Positions 10,686 through 22,125 of a stretch of 64,000 nucleotides of DNA are shown here, one piece after another. A program made the position numbers and the translations under genes. Numbering within the stretch: the stretch's first letter is position 1; each line of letters begins with the position of its first letter. Source of the DNA: Burkholderiaceae bacterium (GTDB taxonomy: Bacteria; Pseudomonadota; Gammaproteobacteria; Burkholderiales; Rhodocyclaceae); assembly GCA_021738065.1 (NCBI GenBank), contig JAIPCT010000006.1:1-64000 (forward strand), written 5' to 3'. The notes beneath the pieces were generated by a model, which did not search any database, was not told the DNA's origin, and saw nothing but the letters and a program-made list of their open reading frames with translations.

Positions 10686-11228
10686 TCAGAACTCGCCTGA
10701 ATAGAGCATGTCACCGCGCCGGTTTCTGGCCCAGCATTCTTCGCTGGACTCAAGACAGGCGGGCTTTTCTTCGCCCAGGCTGACGGCTTCGATCTGATCC
10801 TCCGCGACGCCTTGCATCGACAGCGACTTCCTGACCGCATCGGCACGCTTCTGGCCCAGTGCCAGGTTGTACTCGCGACTGCCGCGCTCATCCGCATTGC
10901 CCTGGATCAGCATTTTCATTTTCTTGTTGGTCGTCAGGAATTTGCCATGCGCGCCCAACAGCGCCTGGAACTCGTCCTTGACGATGAAGCTGTCGTAGTC
11001 GAAGTACACGCTGCGCTTGGACAGCGGGCTGCGCGGATCTTTCAACGCGGCGATGCTGTTGGGATCAAAGCTGTCCGGCTGGGTTCTGCCGACCGGAGCC
11101 GTATCGGCCTTGAGCGCGCCGGGACTGCGCGATTCGACGCCGGACGGGTCTTGCTCCGGTGCCGGCGGCTGCGATCCGCAGGCAGTCAGTATCAGGCTCA
11201 GAAAGGTAAGGGAAATCAGTGCACGCAT
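10686..11228 (-). CDS. pal: Peptidoglycan-associated lipoprotein Pal
   Basis: Lipobox LTACGS; OmpA-like VYFDYDSFIVKDEFQ...MLIQGNADERGSREYNLALGQKRADAVRKSL. Confidence 0.96.
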   Translation of the reverse strand: MRALISLTFLSLILTACGSQPPAPEQDPSGVESRSPGALKADTAPVGRTQPDSFDPNSIAALKDPRSPLSKRSVYFDYDSFIVKDEFQALLGAHGKFLTTNKKMKMLIQGNADERGSREYNLALGQKRADAVRKSLSMQGVAEDQIEAVSLGEEKPACLESSEECWARNRRGDMLYSGEF

Positions 11229-11261
11229 GGTGGCTTCCTTGATGATGTCGGTGACGGGTAT

Positions 11262-12545
11262 TTATCGGACAAGAGGACCCCAGGCAGGTTCCCGCACGTC
11301 GGCGGCCTGCACGGAGAGTTTTTGCTTGACGCGGCCATCGCTGGAGACGGCAGCGAGAACGCCGCGTCCGCCGATCTCGGTGGCATAGAGAATCATGCGG
11401 CCATTGGGGGCGAAACTGGGCGATTCATCCTTGGCGGAGTCGGTGAGAATCAGCGCCTGCTTGGTGGCCAGATCCATCAGCGCCAGCTGGAAGCGGCCGC
11501 CATTGCGGGTGATATAGGCGAGGCTCTTGCCGTCAGGCGCGGGGCGCGGAGTGACGTTGTAGCTGCCGTCGAAAGTGACGCGCTCGGCCGGGCCAGCCGC
11601 GCCGCCCGATATCTGAATTCGATAAATCTGCGGGCTGCCGCCACGATCAGAGGTGAAGTAGATGAACTGGCCATCCGGCGACCAGCGCGGCTCGGTATCG
11701 ATGCCGGGTGAATTGGCCACGCGTTTGACGCCGCTGCCATCGGCATTGACCAGATAGAGCTGCGAAGAGCCATCCTTGGTCAGTACCACCGCCAGCTGTT
11801 TGCCGTCGGGCGACCACGCCGGCGCCGAATTCGAACCCTTGAAATTGGCGGCGACATGGCGTCGTCCGCTGGCCAGATCGTGCACATAGACCACCGGTTT
11901 CTTGGCTTCGAAGGAAACATAGGCCAGCTTGCTGCCGTCGGGGGACCAGGTCGGCGAGATGATCGGTTCGCGCGAGGCCAGCGCGGCCTGGTCGTTGCTG
12001 CCGTCGGCGTCGGCGATTTTCAGCTCGTAGCGCCCTGGGCTTTTAACGACGTAGGCGATTCGCGTCGAGAAGACGCCCGGCTCGCCGGTCAGCTTTTCGT
12101 AAATGAAATCGGCAATGCGGTGCGCGGTCGCGCGCAGTTGCCCGCTGTTGTGCAGGTAGGCCGGGTTGCCCAGCGAAGTCTGCTTGAGCACGTCGGAGAG
12201 ACGCACGCGCGTTTCGTGGCGGCCACCGGCGGCCCCTGCGACGCTGCCGCCGACGACGGCATCGGCACCGCGCGCCTTCAAGTCTTCAAAGAGCGGCGTG
12301 GCGCTGTCGGCCAGCGGCGCACCCGCATCGACCAGCTTGAACAGACCGCTGCGGTCGAGGTCGGCGCGGATCACCGAAACCAGCGCCTGGGAAACGACGC
12401 GCTCGCCGGTGAAGTCGGCAATTGCCACCGGCAGGCGGTTGGCGCCGGCACCGGTGATTTCGATCGTGAGTTGCGCCTGGGCGGCGAACGAACACAGCGC
12501 CAGGCCGGTGGCGCAGACAAGGGCATAGGCTTGAGATTTCATCAT
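11262..12545 (-). CDS. tolB: Tol-Pal system beta-propeller protein TolB
   Basis: WSPDGSKLAYVSFE / WSPDGKQLAVVLTKDGSSQLYLV repeats; position between tolA and pal. Confidence 0.96.
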   Translation of the reverse strand: MMKSQAYALVCATGLALCSFAAQAQLTIEITGAGANRLPVAIADFTGERVVSQALVSVIRADLDRSGLFKLVDAGAPLADSATPLFEDLKARGADAVVGGSVAGAAGGRHETRVRLSDVLKQTSLGNPAYLHNSGQLRATAHRIADFIYEKLTGEPGVFSTRIAYVVKSPGRYELKIADADGSNDQAALASREPIISPTWSPDGSKLAYVSFEAKKPVVYVHDLASGRRHVAANFKGSNSAPAWSPDGKQLAVVLTKDGSSQLYLVNADGSGVKRVANSPGIDTEPRWSPDGQFIYFTSDRGGSPQIYRIQISGGAAGPAERVTFDGSYNVTPRPAPDGKSLAYITRNGGRFQLALMDLATKQALILTDSAKDESPSFAPNGRMILYATEIGGRGVLAAVSSDGRVKQKLSVQAADVREPAWGPLVR

Positions 12546-12590
12546 GCCGATTATACCGCCCCCGCCACTGTCACTCGGATTGAGGGATTC

Positions 12591-13346
12591 TCATGGGTCG
12601 AGCGGCCGGAAGCGCAATTCAAGCGAGCGCTGGAACAGATCGGCCTGCCCGGGCTTGGGCAGCGGGCTGGATTTGAGGATGGCGCGTTCGATGGCGGCGT
12701 CCAGCGCCGGGTTGCCGGACGATTGCTTCAGCCGCACGGTGACGATATCTCCGCTGGGTAACTGGGTGACATTGAACACGGTCTCGGGATTGCCCTTCAC
12801 CTCCGGCGGCAGGATGATGTTGCCGCGAATCTTGCCGCGGATGCGGCCAAGGTAATCGGCCAGGGCCTTGTTGCGTGCGGAGCTTGCCTGGGCGTCGATC
12901 AGCGCCTTGAGTTCCTGCTCGGCGGAATCGGTTTTCTTGCGCTGGGTGAGTTGTTCTTCTTCGCGCTTCAGTTGTTCCTTGAACGGATCGACGCGCGGCT
13001 TGGGCTCCACCTTTGGCGGCGGTTTGGGCTTTTCCTTCTCTTTCACGACGATGTCGGGCTTTGGCGGCGGCGGCGCGGGCTTCGGCTCCGGTTTTGGCTC
13101 AGGTTTGGGTATGGGCTTGGGTTCGGGTTTTGGCGGTGGCTCCAAAGTCGGCGCTGGCGGCACGGCGACCGGCTGCGGCGTGGCGCGCACCAGATCGACT
13201 TCGACCACGTCGGTGGCCTTGGTCTGCCAGCGCACGCCATAGAACAAAAAGCCGGCTAGCAGCAGATGCACGGCGATCGCCAGCGCGATCGATATGCGCT
13301 TGCCGGCCTTGTTGGCGGGCGGCAGAAAGGGAGGATCGGAACTCAC
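12591..13346 (-). CDS. tolA: TolA
   Basis: N-terminal TM, KPEPKP-rich linker, C-terminal TonB/TolA fold; operon position. Confidence 0.88.
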   Translation of the reverse strand: MSSDPPFLPPANKAGKRISIALAIAVHLLLAGFLFYGVRWQTKATDVVEVDLVRATPQPVAVPPAPTLEPPPKPEPKPIPKPEPKPEPKPAPPPPKPDIVVKEKEKPKPPPKVEPKPRVDPFKEQLKREEEQLTQRKKTDSAEQELKALIDAQASSARNKALADYLGRIRGKIRGNIILPPEVKGNPETVFNVTQLPSGDIVTVRLKQSSGNPALDAAIERAILKSSPLPKPGQADLFQRSLELRFRPLDP

Positions 13347-13759
13347 TTGCCCTCAGCCACCGGCAGCACCAAAAGCCCGATTCTTGCCACCTGCTGACGC
13401 TGCAATTCGTCCATGACGCCGAGCACGACTTCGTACTTCACGCTGCGGTCGCCGGCGATCAGCACGGCCTGTTGCGGATTGGCCGCCTGTGCCGCTTTCA
13501 GCCGGCTGGCGAGCTCGCTGCGCGTCACGGCCTGCTCGGCACCGCCCGTGGCCCGATCGCGCAGCCCCAGCGAGGTATCGGCCTTGATGATGACTTCCAG
13601 CGGCGCCATGGGCGGCAGGCTGCTTTTGCCGACCGACGGCAGGTCGATGCTGCCGGGCTGGATCATCGGCGCGGTAACCATGAAAATGACGAGCAGTACC
13701 AGCATCACGTCGATGTAAGGCACGACGTTGATTTCGTTCATGAGGCGACGCTTTCTCAT
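13343..13759 (-). CDS. tolR: TolR (ExbD family)
   Basis: MNEINVVPYIDVMLVLLVIFMVTAPMI. Confidence 0.95.
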   Translation of the reverse strand: MRKRRLMNEINVVPYIDVMLVLLVIFMVTAPMIQPGSIDLPSVGKSSLPPMAPLEVIIKADTSLGLRDRATGGAEQAVTRSELASRLKAAQAANPQQAVLIAGDRSVKYEVVLGVMDELQRQQVARIGLLVLPVAEGK

Positions 13760-13886
13760 GAGTGAAACTCAAAAACGCAGCGCCGACTCATGAGTATTTT
13801 CCGCACAATTACCCTACACCCCGTTTCCGGAGAGGGGCTGGCTTCATCCGCGCGGCAACCTCCGGCGATCTTGTTGACGCCAGCTT

Positions 13887-14559
<673 letters not shown>

Positions 14560-14564
<5 letters not shown>

Positions 14565-14680
14565 CGCTAAGGTTCCAGGAGTGCTGCAAATTGGTCGTGG
14601 AGGGCGCGCGGCATCGGGATCGGGCGGCCACGCGCCGGATCGATGCAGGTAACCCGTATTTTCGCATCAAGCAGCAGTTC
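14560..14680. repeat. 121-bp direct repeat, copy 1 (ybgC 3' end to tolQ start codon)
   Basis: TTCATCGCTAAGGTTCCAGGAGTGCTGC...AAGCAGCAGTTC repeated at 16431..16551 with one visible mismatch. Confidence 0.93.
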
Positions 14681-14803
14681 ATGGCCGGGCATGATGCGCT
14701 CAGCGAAGAGAGCTTGCATCCGGTCTCGGGAGGCGATGCCGGGTTCAACTGCGGGCAGCTCTTTGAAGTGAAAAGTTTCGGCCCAGGAGTAAAGCTTAGT
14801 CAT
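14567..14803 (-). pseudogene. Truncated, mosaic YbgC-like thioesterase remnant; C-terminal 37 codons nearly identical to intact ybgC
   Basis: ELLLDAKIRVTCIDPARGRPIPMPRALHDQFAALLEP versus intact ...ACIDPARG...; the part before it aligns gap-free to YbgC but is strongly divergent; 5' half of the gene missing. Confidence 0.75.
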
Positions 14804-15452
14804 GGCCTTTTTGGATGAGGAACTTGCCGTGCAACTGCTGAAGCGAAAGACGTTTGCGTTTGGCAAACTCGGTCGCCGCCCAGATTACTTCCGGCCATTC
14901 AGCGCTGAAATCGTCCCCAACCAATGCGCCTCCTGGGGCGAGCAGCATGAAGAAATTCGTAATGTCTCGCGACACCGATTCATAGTCATGGGCAGCATCG
15001 ATGTGTACAACGTCCGGTCGCAGATTCAACTGCGAGAAATACTGAAAAGCGGTTTCGGAGGTTTGGGCAAATGGACAGATGTAGTGCTGCAGATCGCGTC
15101 GAACCACGTTGGCCATGAATTGATAATAAAGATGGGGCCAGCCATGGCGGCACAATAGTGAAGCCTTGGATTCCTGGCGGTTAAGGTGGGTGACCGAACC
15201 GAGAAATGTATCCACGCCGATGACGACGCTGGAGAGCTTGGCCATTCGAAGTTGCTCGGCCATGAATATTGCGGATGCGCCCTTCCATACGCCGACTTCG
15301 ATAATCAGGCTTGGCTGCTTGACCCGAATCACCTCTAGCAGCAGTGGATGTTCTGAATTCCAGCCCTGAATATCATCCGGATAAGGGCTGGGATCAAAAC
15401 CCTCATAGACGTCGTTGCCATGGAGCCTGAGCGACATTTCGCTTGCCTGCAT
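14796..15452 (-). CDS. Class I SAM-dependent methyltransferase (CmcI / cephalosporin hydroxylase-like)
   Basis: PSLIIEVGVWKGASAIFMAEQLR...VVIGVDTFLGS...DVVHIDAAHDYESVSRDI. Confidence 0.7.
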   Translation of the reverse strand: MQASEMSLRLHGNDVYEGFDPSPYPDDIQGWNSEHPLLLEVIRVKQPSLIIEVGVWKGASAIFMAEQLRMAKLSSVVIGVDTFLGSVTHLNRQESKASLLCRHGWPHLYYQFMANVVRRDLQHYICPFAQTSETAFQYFSQLNLRPDVVHIDAAHDYESVSRDITNFFMLLAPGGALVGDDFSAEWPEVIWAATEFAKRKRLSLQQLHGKFLIQKGHD

Positions 15453-15479
15453 TTTTTGTTCCTCGCGGTGTGCGTGGGG

Positions 15480-16331
15480 TCAGGTGCCATCACCAAGCGT
15501 GGCTGCCGGGGGAGGAGTTCTGACGAGTGAAAATATCCATTTGCGCTGGATCTCCCAACCGTGCTGTAAGGGAACGGTGGAACTTGCCGGAAGCTTCAAT
15601 TCGATTTTTCCGCATTCCCGACCGGAAGCATCTGCCGCCAGAACTGCCTTTTTCACTTCCGCATAAATCGAACGGCGCAGCGCCATCGTAATGTCTTTTC
15701 CAGCGGATGCGCGCATGAGATCGTGTTTGATGTTGGCGTACATGGCGTTGATGCGTTGATTCAAAGGCCGATCCCTGATTTCGTAATAGCGCGTACGCAG
15801 GGCATCGTCATGATCTATGCCAACGAACTGATCCCCCGGAAATGCCGCAGATTTGAGCCCCGCCATTTCCAGCCTTGCATACAAGTCATCGTCCATGCAA
15901 CTGCAGCCCTCAATTGCTTCGTCATAGCCGTACGCCGACTCGAAATCGCTTCGACCGCAGATGAAGCTTCCATAGGCGTTCCAGTCGAGGGGTCTGGGAC
16001 GAAAATAGAAGCCGCTTTTGAGGTAAGGGAGCAGTACCGACCGAAAACTGGGGTCGATCAGGATATCGGCGTCGATCAGACAGAGCCAGGGGGCAGATGC
16101 AGCGGCAGCCCCCAGATTTTGTGCATGGGATTTATGGAATCGGGGAGCGTGGGCGACTTTTACGATCTTGACCGCGGGGAAATTTTCCTCGACCCAACCG
16201 GCTGTTCCGTCCGGACAGTCGTAGTCCACCACTATGCATTCGCAATCAGGTTGGGTCGCCATCCTGGGCAGGGTCTGCCGCAGATGTTCAAGGCGACCTT
16301 TGCAGGTAGTGACGAAGCTGATGTCCGGCAT
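15480..16331 (-). CDS. Glycosyltransferase family 2-like protein
   Basis: MPDISFVTTCKGRLEHLRQTLPRMATQPDCECIVVDYDCPDGT...LCLIDADILIDPSF... Confidence 0.82.
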   Translation of the reverse strand: MPDISFVTTCKGRLEHLRQTLPRMATQPDCECIVVDYDCPDGTAGWVEENFPAVKIVKVAHAPRFHKSHAQNLGAAAASAPWLCLIDADILIDPSFRSVLLPYLKSGFYFRPRPLDWNAYGSFICGRSDFESAYGYDEAIEGCSCMDDDLYARLEMAGLKSAAFPGDQFVGIDHDDALRTRYYEIRDRPLNQRINAMYANIKHDLMRASAGKDITMALRRSIYAEVKKAVLAADASGRECGKIELKLPASSTVPLQHGWEIQRKWIFSLVRTPPPAATLGDGT

Positions 16332-16430
16332 CGCTAGGCTGGCCGCAAAATCATCGACGGTGCCGGCGGCGAGAGCGGCACTGACCTGGCTGCCGCAATG
16401 GCGTTGATGACGTATCCAATGATGGTGAAG

Positions 16431-16551
16431 TTCATCGCTAAGGTTCCAGGAGTGCTGCAAATTGGTCGTGGAGGGCGCGCGGCATCGGGATCGGGCGGCC
16501 ACGCGCCGGATCGATGCAGGCAACCCGTATTTTCGCATCAAGCAGCAGTTC
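16431..16551. repeat. 121-bp direct repeat, copy 2 (within intact ybgC)
   Basis: Matches 14560..14680. Confidence 0.93.
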
Positions 16552-16842
16552 CTCATTGCGTCGAATACGCTGGGAAAACACAATTTGTGCCCGGCCCAGT
16601 GATTCGACGGTGGTTTCGACCGTGAGCAGGTCGTCAAGCTTCGCCGGTTTGAGGAATTCGGCGTTGGCCGAGCGCACGGCGAAGGCGATGCCCTCCTTCA
16701 TCAGTTCATTCTGGTCATGGCCCAGTTCGCGCAACAACTCGGTGCGCCCGCGCTCGATGAAGCGGAAATAATTGGCGTAGTAGACGATGCCGGCGGTGTC
16801 GGTGTCTTCGTAGTAGACGCGAAGTGCGAATTCGGAGTTCAT
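16438..16842 (-). CDS. ybgC: Tol-Pal associated acyl-CoA thioesterase YbgC
   Basis: ALRVYYEDTDTAGIVYYANYFRFIERGRTELLRELG. Confidence 0.95.
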   Translation of the reverse strand: MNSEFALRVYYEDTDTAGIVYYANYFRFIERGRTELLRELGHDQNELMKEGIAFAVRSANAEFLKPAKLDDLLTVETTVESLGRAQIVFSQRIRRNEELLLDAKIRVACIDPARGRPIPMPRALHDQFAALLEP

Positions 16843-16861
16843 GGTAGTTCGGTAGTCGGCA

Positions 16862-18685
16862 TCAGCGGCACAGCGTGAATTCCGAGAGCCAGGGAGGAAC
16901 ATGCCAGGTGACCCGAGGATCGGGCACGTGGCGCAAGGGAGCAGCTTTGCCGCGCCAGGCCACCGCCATCAGTTGCATGGTCAGATACACCATGGTCTGC
17001 CAGCCTTGGGCCTTCAGGAAGGCGAGTCCGCGGGCGACGTCCGGAAACGCCAGATCGTGGAAGATGATCAGCGCGTCGTCCGCGGCGTGGCGCGCAACCA
17101 CGCGAGCGTCTGCCAAAGGGTCATCGCCAGAATGGCTACCGTCGATAAAGATCAGATTCCAGCGACTGCCTGTAGCTTCGGCGAGTTGCTCTACTGCGGC
17201 GGGGCTTGCTCCGGCGTGTAGCGTGCAGCGCGACATGACGCCTGCAGCGGCAAGCGATGAGGTGATGCTGGCCGCAATATTCGGGTTGATCAGCAAAGGG
17301 TCGACGATGTCGAGCCGGACTCCGCCAAGGGCGAGATGACACGCGGACCAACCCATCCACGCCCCGATCTCGAGTGCAGGCAGACCGGAAAACATCCGCG
17401 CCGTGTTGTAGAGCAAAAGTGCCTCGTCGCGGCTGACGAAACCGCTGGCAGGTTCGCGGATGTCGACATACCACTTGTGTGGCACTTCCTTGCGCAGATA
17501 AGGAGTGGTCGCGCGATGACGGTTGCCTTCCACCATGTTCGGGAAGGCGTGATCCGGGGTGACGATCTCGAATCCGGGCGAGACGTAGTCGTAAGTGTGG
17601 AAGTCCGCAGCCAGCCCCTCGATCACGTTCCTGGATTCGAAGGGCGAGGTGTCGAGTCGTTTTCCGGTGCGCAGGAGTTTGAGGAAGGCGCGTCTTTGAT
17701 AGGCGGAAATCGGCGTTCCGTCGACGAAGCGGACGTATTGGTATGGCTGCGCAAATGCTCGCCGTGCGTCCGCCAGCTTTTCCGCATAGGTGTCGGTGAA
17801 TTCGCGCCACCAAGCATTGTCCGAGAAATCGTACGGATAGTGCCGGGAAAGCCGATGTGGATGTTCCGGTTGCCAGCCACTCAGATGCAACAGAACGATC
17901 TCGTCGGGACCGACCCTGGGCCGTCCGTCCGGTCCGGCTTCGAAGCGTTCGCCGCCGCCAATGCTCCAAGGGCCGAAATTCAGCGAACGCGCCTTCTGGA
18001 TCAGCACGTTTTCGAAATACGTCGGTACCAGACCAAGCCAGGTCTGGTCACCGAAGTGAGCAAAACGCTGATTCGGTTGCAGTTCGACGGGAAGGAACGG
18101 ATCGACTTGGCCGTGGCTCAGCATGCGCTCGAAGAACCAGTCGGCGAAAGCTTTTCCGGCGGCGCTGCGGCGCAGTCCAAGCGCGCCACCGTTGTATGGT
18201 CCATACATTGCAAGAATCAAATCTTCCCCGGCGCTGGAGCAGGGATGGTCATGATGCGCGGAGAGGACAATGTCGTACCGGTTCAATGTGGCGAAAAGCG
18301 GTTCCAGCGAACCGAAACAGTACATGTCGCCGTCGAGGTAGAACCAGGATTCGAGCGCGGTGTGTTCGAACAACCATTTGTGCAGTCCACCGCGGGCAAC
18401 ATTGCATATCTCGAACGCGTCGTAGCCGAAGCGGAGTGCGTCGACGGTGGTGCCATATATCTCGTCCAGCGACAGAACAATCAGGGTCAGGTTGTCGCCT
18501 CGCCCTGCGAAAACGGCACAACGTTCGGCGATCGCCGCTGTTTCTTCGGTGGTGGCGTCGATCACGAGCAAATGAACAGATAGCGACGGCTCGTGTTCAA
18601 GGATGCTGCGCACCAGAACCAGAAATTGCCCGATGTGACTTTGCGTGGCAACCGAGCAAATTGCTTTTACCGGTGCGCGGGTCAT
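16862..18685 (-). CDS. Probable bifunctional protein: N-terminal glycosyltransferase-like domain and C-terminal class I SAM methyltransferase domain
   Basis: N-term [25 protein letters not shown]...[18 protein letters not shown]...[13 protein letters not shown]-term [21 protein letters not shown]...[23 protein letters not shown]. Confidence 0.7.
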   Translation of the reverse strand: MTRAPVKAICSVATQSHIGQFLVLVRSILEHEPSLSVHLLVIDATTEETAAIAERCAVFAGRGDNLTLIVLSLDEIYGTTVDALRFGYDAFEICNVARGGLHKWLFEHTALESWFYLDGDMYCFGSLEPLFATLNRYDIVLSAHHDHPCSSAGEDLILAMYGPYNGGALGLRRSAAGKAFADWFFERMLSHGQVDPFLPVELQPNQRFAHFGDQTWLGLVPTYFENVLIQKARSLNFGPWSIGGGERFEAGPDGRPRVGPDEIVLLHLSGWQPEHPHRLSRHYPYDFSDNAWWREFTDTYAEKLADARRAFAQPYQYVRFVDGTPISAYQRRAFLKLLRTGKRLDTSPFESRNVIEGLAADFHTYDYVSPGFEIVTPDHAFPNMVEGNRHRATTPYLRKEVPHKWYVDIREPASGFVSRDEALLLYNTARMFSGLPALEIGAWMGWSACHLALGGVRLDIVDPLLINPNIAASITSSLAAAGVMSRCTLHAGASPAAVEQLAEATGSRWNLIFIDGSHSGDDPLADARVVARHAADDALIIFHDLAFPDVARGLAFLKAQGWQTMVYLTMQLMAVAWRGKAAPLRHVPDPRVTWHVPPWLSEFTLCR

Positions 18686-19755
18686 TGCCGGCTGTCTGGA
18701 AAAAGTGTCCCGGAAAGATTGTCATCAGGGACCATCAGCCCGAAATGCCTCCAGATGCTAGCAGTCGCCACGCGTCCGCGCGGCGTGCGCTGCAGGTAGC
18801 CCTGTTGGATCAGGTAGGGTTCCAGCACGTCCTCGATGGTGTCGCGCGCCTCGCCAATTGCTGCCGCCAGATTGTCCACGCCGACCGGGCCGCCGGCAAA
18901 TTTTTCCAGTATCGCGCTGAGCAGCTTGCGGTCCATGACGTCGAGGCCGAGGTGGTCGACATCGAGCATGGTTAGCGCCGCATCGGCGACGTCGCGCGTG
19001 ATCCGGCCATCGGCTTTGACCTCGGCGAAGTCGCGCACCCGGCGCAGCAGGCGATTGGAGATGCGCGGCGTGCCGCGCGAGCGTTTGGCGATCTCGACCG
19101 CGCCGTCATCGACGATGTCGCAGTTGAGCAGGTGGGCCGAGCGGCGCACGATGAGGCTGAGTTCCTCCGGGGTGTAGAACTCCAGCCGGGCGACGATGCC
19201 GAAGCGGTCGCGCAGCGGATTGGTCAGCATGCCGGCGCGCGTGGTGGCGCCGATCAGGGTGAAGGGTGGCAAATCGAGCTTGACCGAGCGCGCCGAGGGA
19301 CCTTCGCCGATCATGATGTCGATCTGGAAATCTTCCAGTGCCGGGTAGAGGATTTCCTCAACCACCGGGCTCAAGCGATGGATCTCGTCGATGAACAGCA
19401 CGTCGTGTGGTTCGAGATTGGTCAGCATGGCGGCCAAATCGCCGGCACGTTCCAGCACCGGGCCCGAGGTCTGTCGCAGGTTGACGCCCATTTCATGGGC
19501 AATGATGTGCGCCAGCGTGGTCTTGCCCAGTCCCGGCGGGCCGAACAGCAGCACATGGTCCATCGATTCGGCGCGGCGCTTGGCAGCCTCGATGAAGATT
19601 TCGAGCTGGCCACGAATCTTCTGTTGGCCGATGTAATCCGACAACCGCTTGGGCCGCAGGGCGCGTTCGAGAACATCCTCCTGGGTGGATTCCACGCCTG
19701 CCGAGATCAGGCGCTCGGGCACGGGATCGCTGAACTTGTCGGTCTGAATACTCAT
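18682..19755 (-). CDS. ruvB: Holliday junction branch migration helicase RuvB
   Basis: [29 protein letters not shown]...[19 protein letters not shown]. Confidence 0.98.
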   Translation of the reverse strand: MSIQTDKFSDPVPERLISAGVESTQEDVLERALRPKRLSDYIGQQKIRGQLEIFIEAAKRRAESMDHVLLFGPPGLGKTTLAHIIAHEMGVNLRQTSGPVLERAGDLAAMLTNLEPHDVLFIDEIHRLSPVVEEILYPALEDFQIDIMIGEGPSARSVKLDLPPFTLIGATTRAGMLTNPLRDRFGIVARLEFYTPEELSLIVRRSAHLLNCDIVDDGAVEIAKRSRGTPRISNRLLRRVRDFAEVKADGRITRDVADAALTMLDVDHLGLDVMDRKLLSAILEKFAGGPVGVDNLAAAIGEARDTIEDVLEPYLIQQGYLQRTPRGRVATASIWRHFGLMVPDDNLSGTLFPDSRQ

Positions 19756-19784
19756 GACGCCAGTTTAGCCGAGGCGGGACCGGC

Positions 19785-20381
19785 TCACGACGATTTGGAC
19801 AGCAGTTTCAGCGCGGCGCGAATACCGTCGGCGACGGAAGTCTCGGGGCTCAGCCCTTTCATCGCTGCAAGCGCTTCGCGTTCGTTGTAACCGAGCGCCA
19901 GCAGCGCGTTCATGATGTCCGACGCGGCATCGGGCGCCGTATCGCCAGCGCCGACTTTTGCGCCCACGCCGGCCAGCGTTTTCGGCAGCCGGTCGCGCAG
20001 TTCCAGTAGCAGGCGTTCGGCGGTTTTCTTGCCGATGCCCGGCACCCTGGTCAGGCGCGCCACATCCTGCAGCGTGACAGCGTGCGCCAGCTCGGTCACC
20101 GACATGCCCGAGAGGACCGCGAGCGCCATGCGCGCGCCGATGCCGGAAATCTTCAGCAACTGGCGAAAGGCCGTGCGCTCGGCTTCCGAGCCGAAGCCAT
20201 AGAGAAAGTGCCCGTCTTCACGCACGATCATGTGGGTATGCAGTGACACGCTCTCGCCCGTGGCCGGCAAGTTGTAAAAGGTACTCATCGGGACATCGAC
20301 TTCATATCCGAGGCCGTGCACATCGACCGTGATGGAAGGCGGATTCTTTTCGAGAAGGATTCCGGAAATGCGGGCAATCAT
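19785..20381 (-). CDS. ruvA: Holliday junction DNA helicase RuvA
   Basis: [35 protein letters not shown]; HhH motifs. Confidence 0.97.
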   Translation of the reverse strand: MIARISGILLEKNPPSITVDVHGLGYEVDVPMSTFYNLPATGESVSLHTHMIVREDGHFLYGFGSEAERTAFRQLLKISGIGARMALAVLSGMSVTELAHAVTLQDVARLTRVPGIGKKTAERLLLELRDRLPKTLAGVGAKVGAGDTAPDAASDIMNALLALGYNEREALAAMKGLSPETSVADGIRAALKLLSKSS

Positions 20382-21592
20382 GAGTTTCCTTTGGGTGGAG
20401 CGGAGTCCGCGAGGATTTCAGCGATGCGGCGGACCAGATTGCCGACTACCGCCTGCTGGTCGAAGGCGGCATATTTGTCGGCGAAGGCCCTGGCATTGCT
20501 GCGCCAGGAGGGATTATCGATCAGGTCGGTGATTGTCGCGCGCAAGTCACCCGGTGGCTGCTCGGGGTTCACCAACCGTCCCGCGCCCATTTCTTCGACA
20601 CGGCGCGCCAGCATGAACTGTTCAAGATGCCAGGGCAGCAGCAGCAGCGGTTTGCCGGCGAGAAGAAAAGCCGTGGTGGTGGCGAGGCTGGAGTATGTGA
20701 TGCCGACATCGGCTTCCCGCGACATTTGCTCAATGTTGGCGGGTTGGTCGAGAAAGCTAATGTGAGGGGCGGCAAAGCGCGCCCGCAATGCGGGGTTCAT
20801 GCCAGGGAAATAAACCACCGCGGGCAGCCCGAACGCTTGCAAGGTGGCAAGCAGCGCCTCGTGGTGAATGCATTCCGGGCGCAGGTAGGCGAACAGGCGC
20901 TTGCCGTCGCCAGATGGCCAGTCCACCAATCGACCGGTTCCGGCGCTGGGCAGGCTGCCCCAGTAACGTGCCGGCCCGCGGGTGGCGTAGTGATCGAGTT
21001 CGGGAAAGGTGACCAGCGCCTCCTCGGCGACATCGAACAAATTGGCGAGGTATTCCATCGAGGCGCATTGGTGGCGGGTCAGCACCGCGTTAACGCTGGC
21101 GAGCGCAGCGGAGTCCAACTGCTGCAGGGCTTGTTCGGGAGCCGGCGACCATGGGCGCATGTCGGGCAGGGGGCTGTGGTGCGGCGGTACGGTGAAGCCG
21201 TTGGAGAAAAGCATCGTCGGCAATTTCAGGGTGCGCGCTGCCAATACTGCGGTCGGTGCGTGATCGGCCAGTACCAGTCGGGCATCCGTCAGGCGCATGG
21301 CTTCGCGCCAGGCGCCAGTCAGACCGAAAAGGGCGCGCGAATCGGCGTAGCCGAAGCGCAACAGGATATCTGCGTAGGTAAGGGGTGGGTCTTGCCGCAC
21401 CGTTTCGGTGATGGTGGGTGCGGCCATCCAGGTGAAACCTTCATTGGCGAGGAAATCGCCGGCAATCGCCGGTTCCGTCACCACCCAATGCACTTGGTGT
21501 CCCGCATCGCGCAAATTACGCGCCAGTGGCAGGAACACACCCAAGTGCCCCAGCCCGGCGCCGAATTCCCAAGCATAAAGAATTGACGCCAT
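20378..21592 (-). CDS. GT-B fold glycosyltransferase (GT1/MGT-like), inserted between ruvA and ruvC
   Basis: [34 protein letters not shown]...[56 protein letters not shown]; 4-bp overlap with ruvA. Confidence 0.82.
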   Translation of the reverse strand: MASILYAWEFGAGLGHLGVFLPLARNLRDAGHQVHWVVTEPAIAGDFLANEGFTWMAAPTITETVRQDPPLTYADILLRFGYADSRALFGLTGAWREAMRLTDARLVLADHAPTAVLAARTLKLPTMLFSNGFTVPPHHSPLPDMRPWSPAPEQALQQLDSAALASVNAVLTRHQCASMEYLANLFDVAEEALVTFPELDHYATRGPARYWGSLPSAGTGRLVDWPSGDGKRLFAYLRPECIHHEALLATLQAFGLPAVVYFPGMNPALRARFAAPHISFLDQPANIEQMSREADVGITYSSLATTTAFLLAGKPLLLLPWHLEQFMLARRVEEMGAGRLVNPEQPPGDLRATITDLIDNPSWRSNARAFADKYAAFDQQAVVGNLVRRIAEILADSAPPKGNS

Positions 21593-22125
21593 TACACCAG
21601 CCGCCCGCCGCGCACCCGTTTGCCCAGCGTTGCCAGCGCACCCATGCCCTGGCCGCCGTGAGCGTGGGCAATCGCGCAGGCCAGCGCATCGGCGGCGTCG
21701 GTGCTCGGTATGCCCGGCAGATTGAGCAGGCGCGCGACCATCTGCTGCACTTGTTCCTTGGCCGCCTTGCCGTGGCCGACCACCGCCTGCTTGACTTGCA
21801 ACGCGGTGTATTCCGCCACCGGCAGATTGGCCGTCACCAGCGCCGAGATTGCCGCGCCGCGCGCCTGGCCCAGCAGCAGCGTGGATTGTGGATTGACATT
21901 GACGAAGACGATTTCGACCGCCGCTTGCTGCGGCTGGTAGGTAGCGATGATCTCGACCAGTCCGTCGAGCAGTGTCTTGATCCGCTGCGGCAGCGTGCCT
22001 GCCGCATCCGATTTGATGCAGCCGCTGGCGACATAGCTCAGCGTACTGCCCGTGATGTCGATGACACCAAAACCCGTGCTGCGTAGACCGGGATCAATGC
22101 CCAGGATGCGAATTGGCAGGTTCAT
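21592..22125 (-). CDS. ruvC: Crossover junction endodeoxyribonuclease RuvC
   Basis: [36 protein letters not shown]. Confidence 0.97.
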   Translation of the reverse strand: MNLPIRILGIDPGLRSTGFGVIDITGSTLSYVASGCIKSDAAGTLPQRIKTLLDGLVEIIATYQPQQAAVEIVFVNVNPQSTLLLGQARGAAISALVTANLPVAEYTALQVKQAVVGHGKAAKEQVQQMVARLLNLPGIPSTDAADALACAIAHAHGGQGMGALATLGKRVRGGRLV

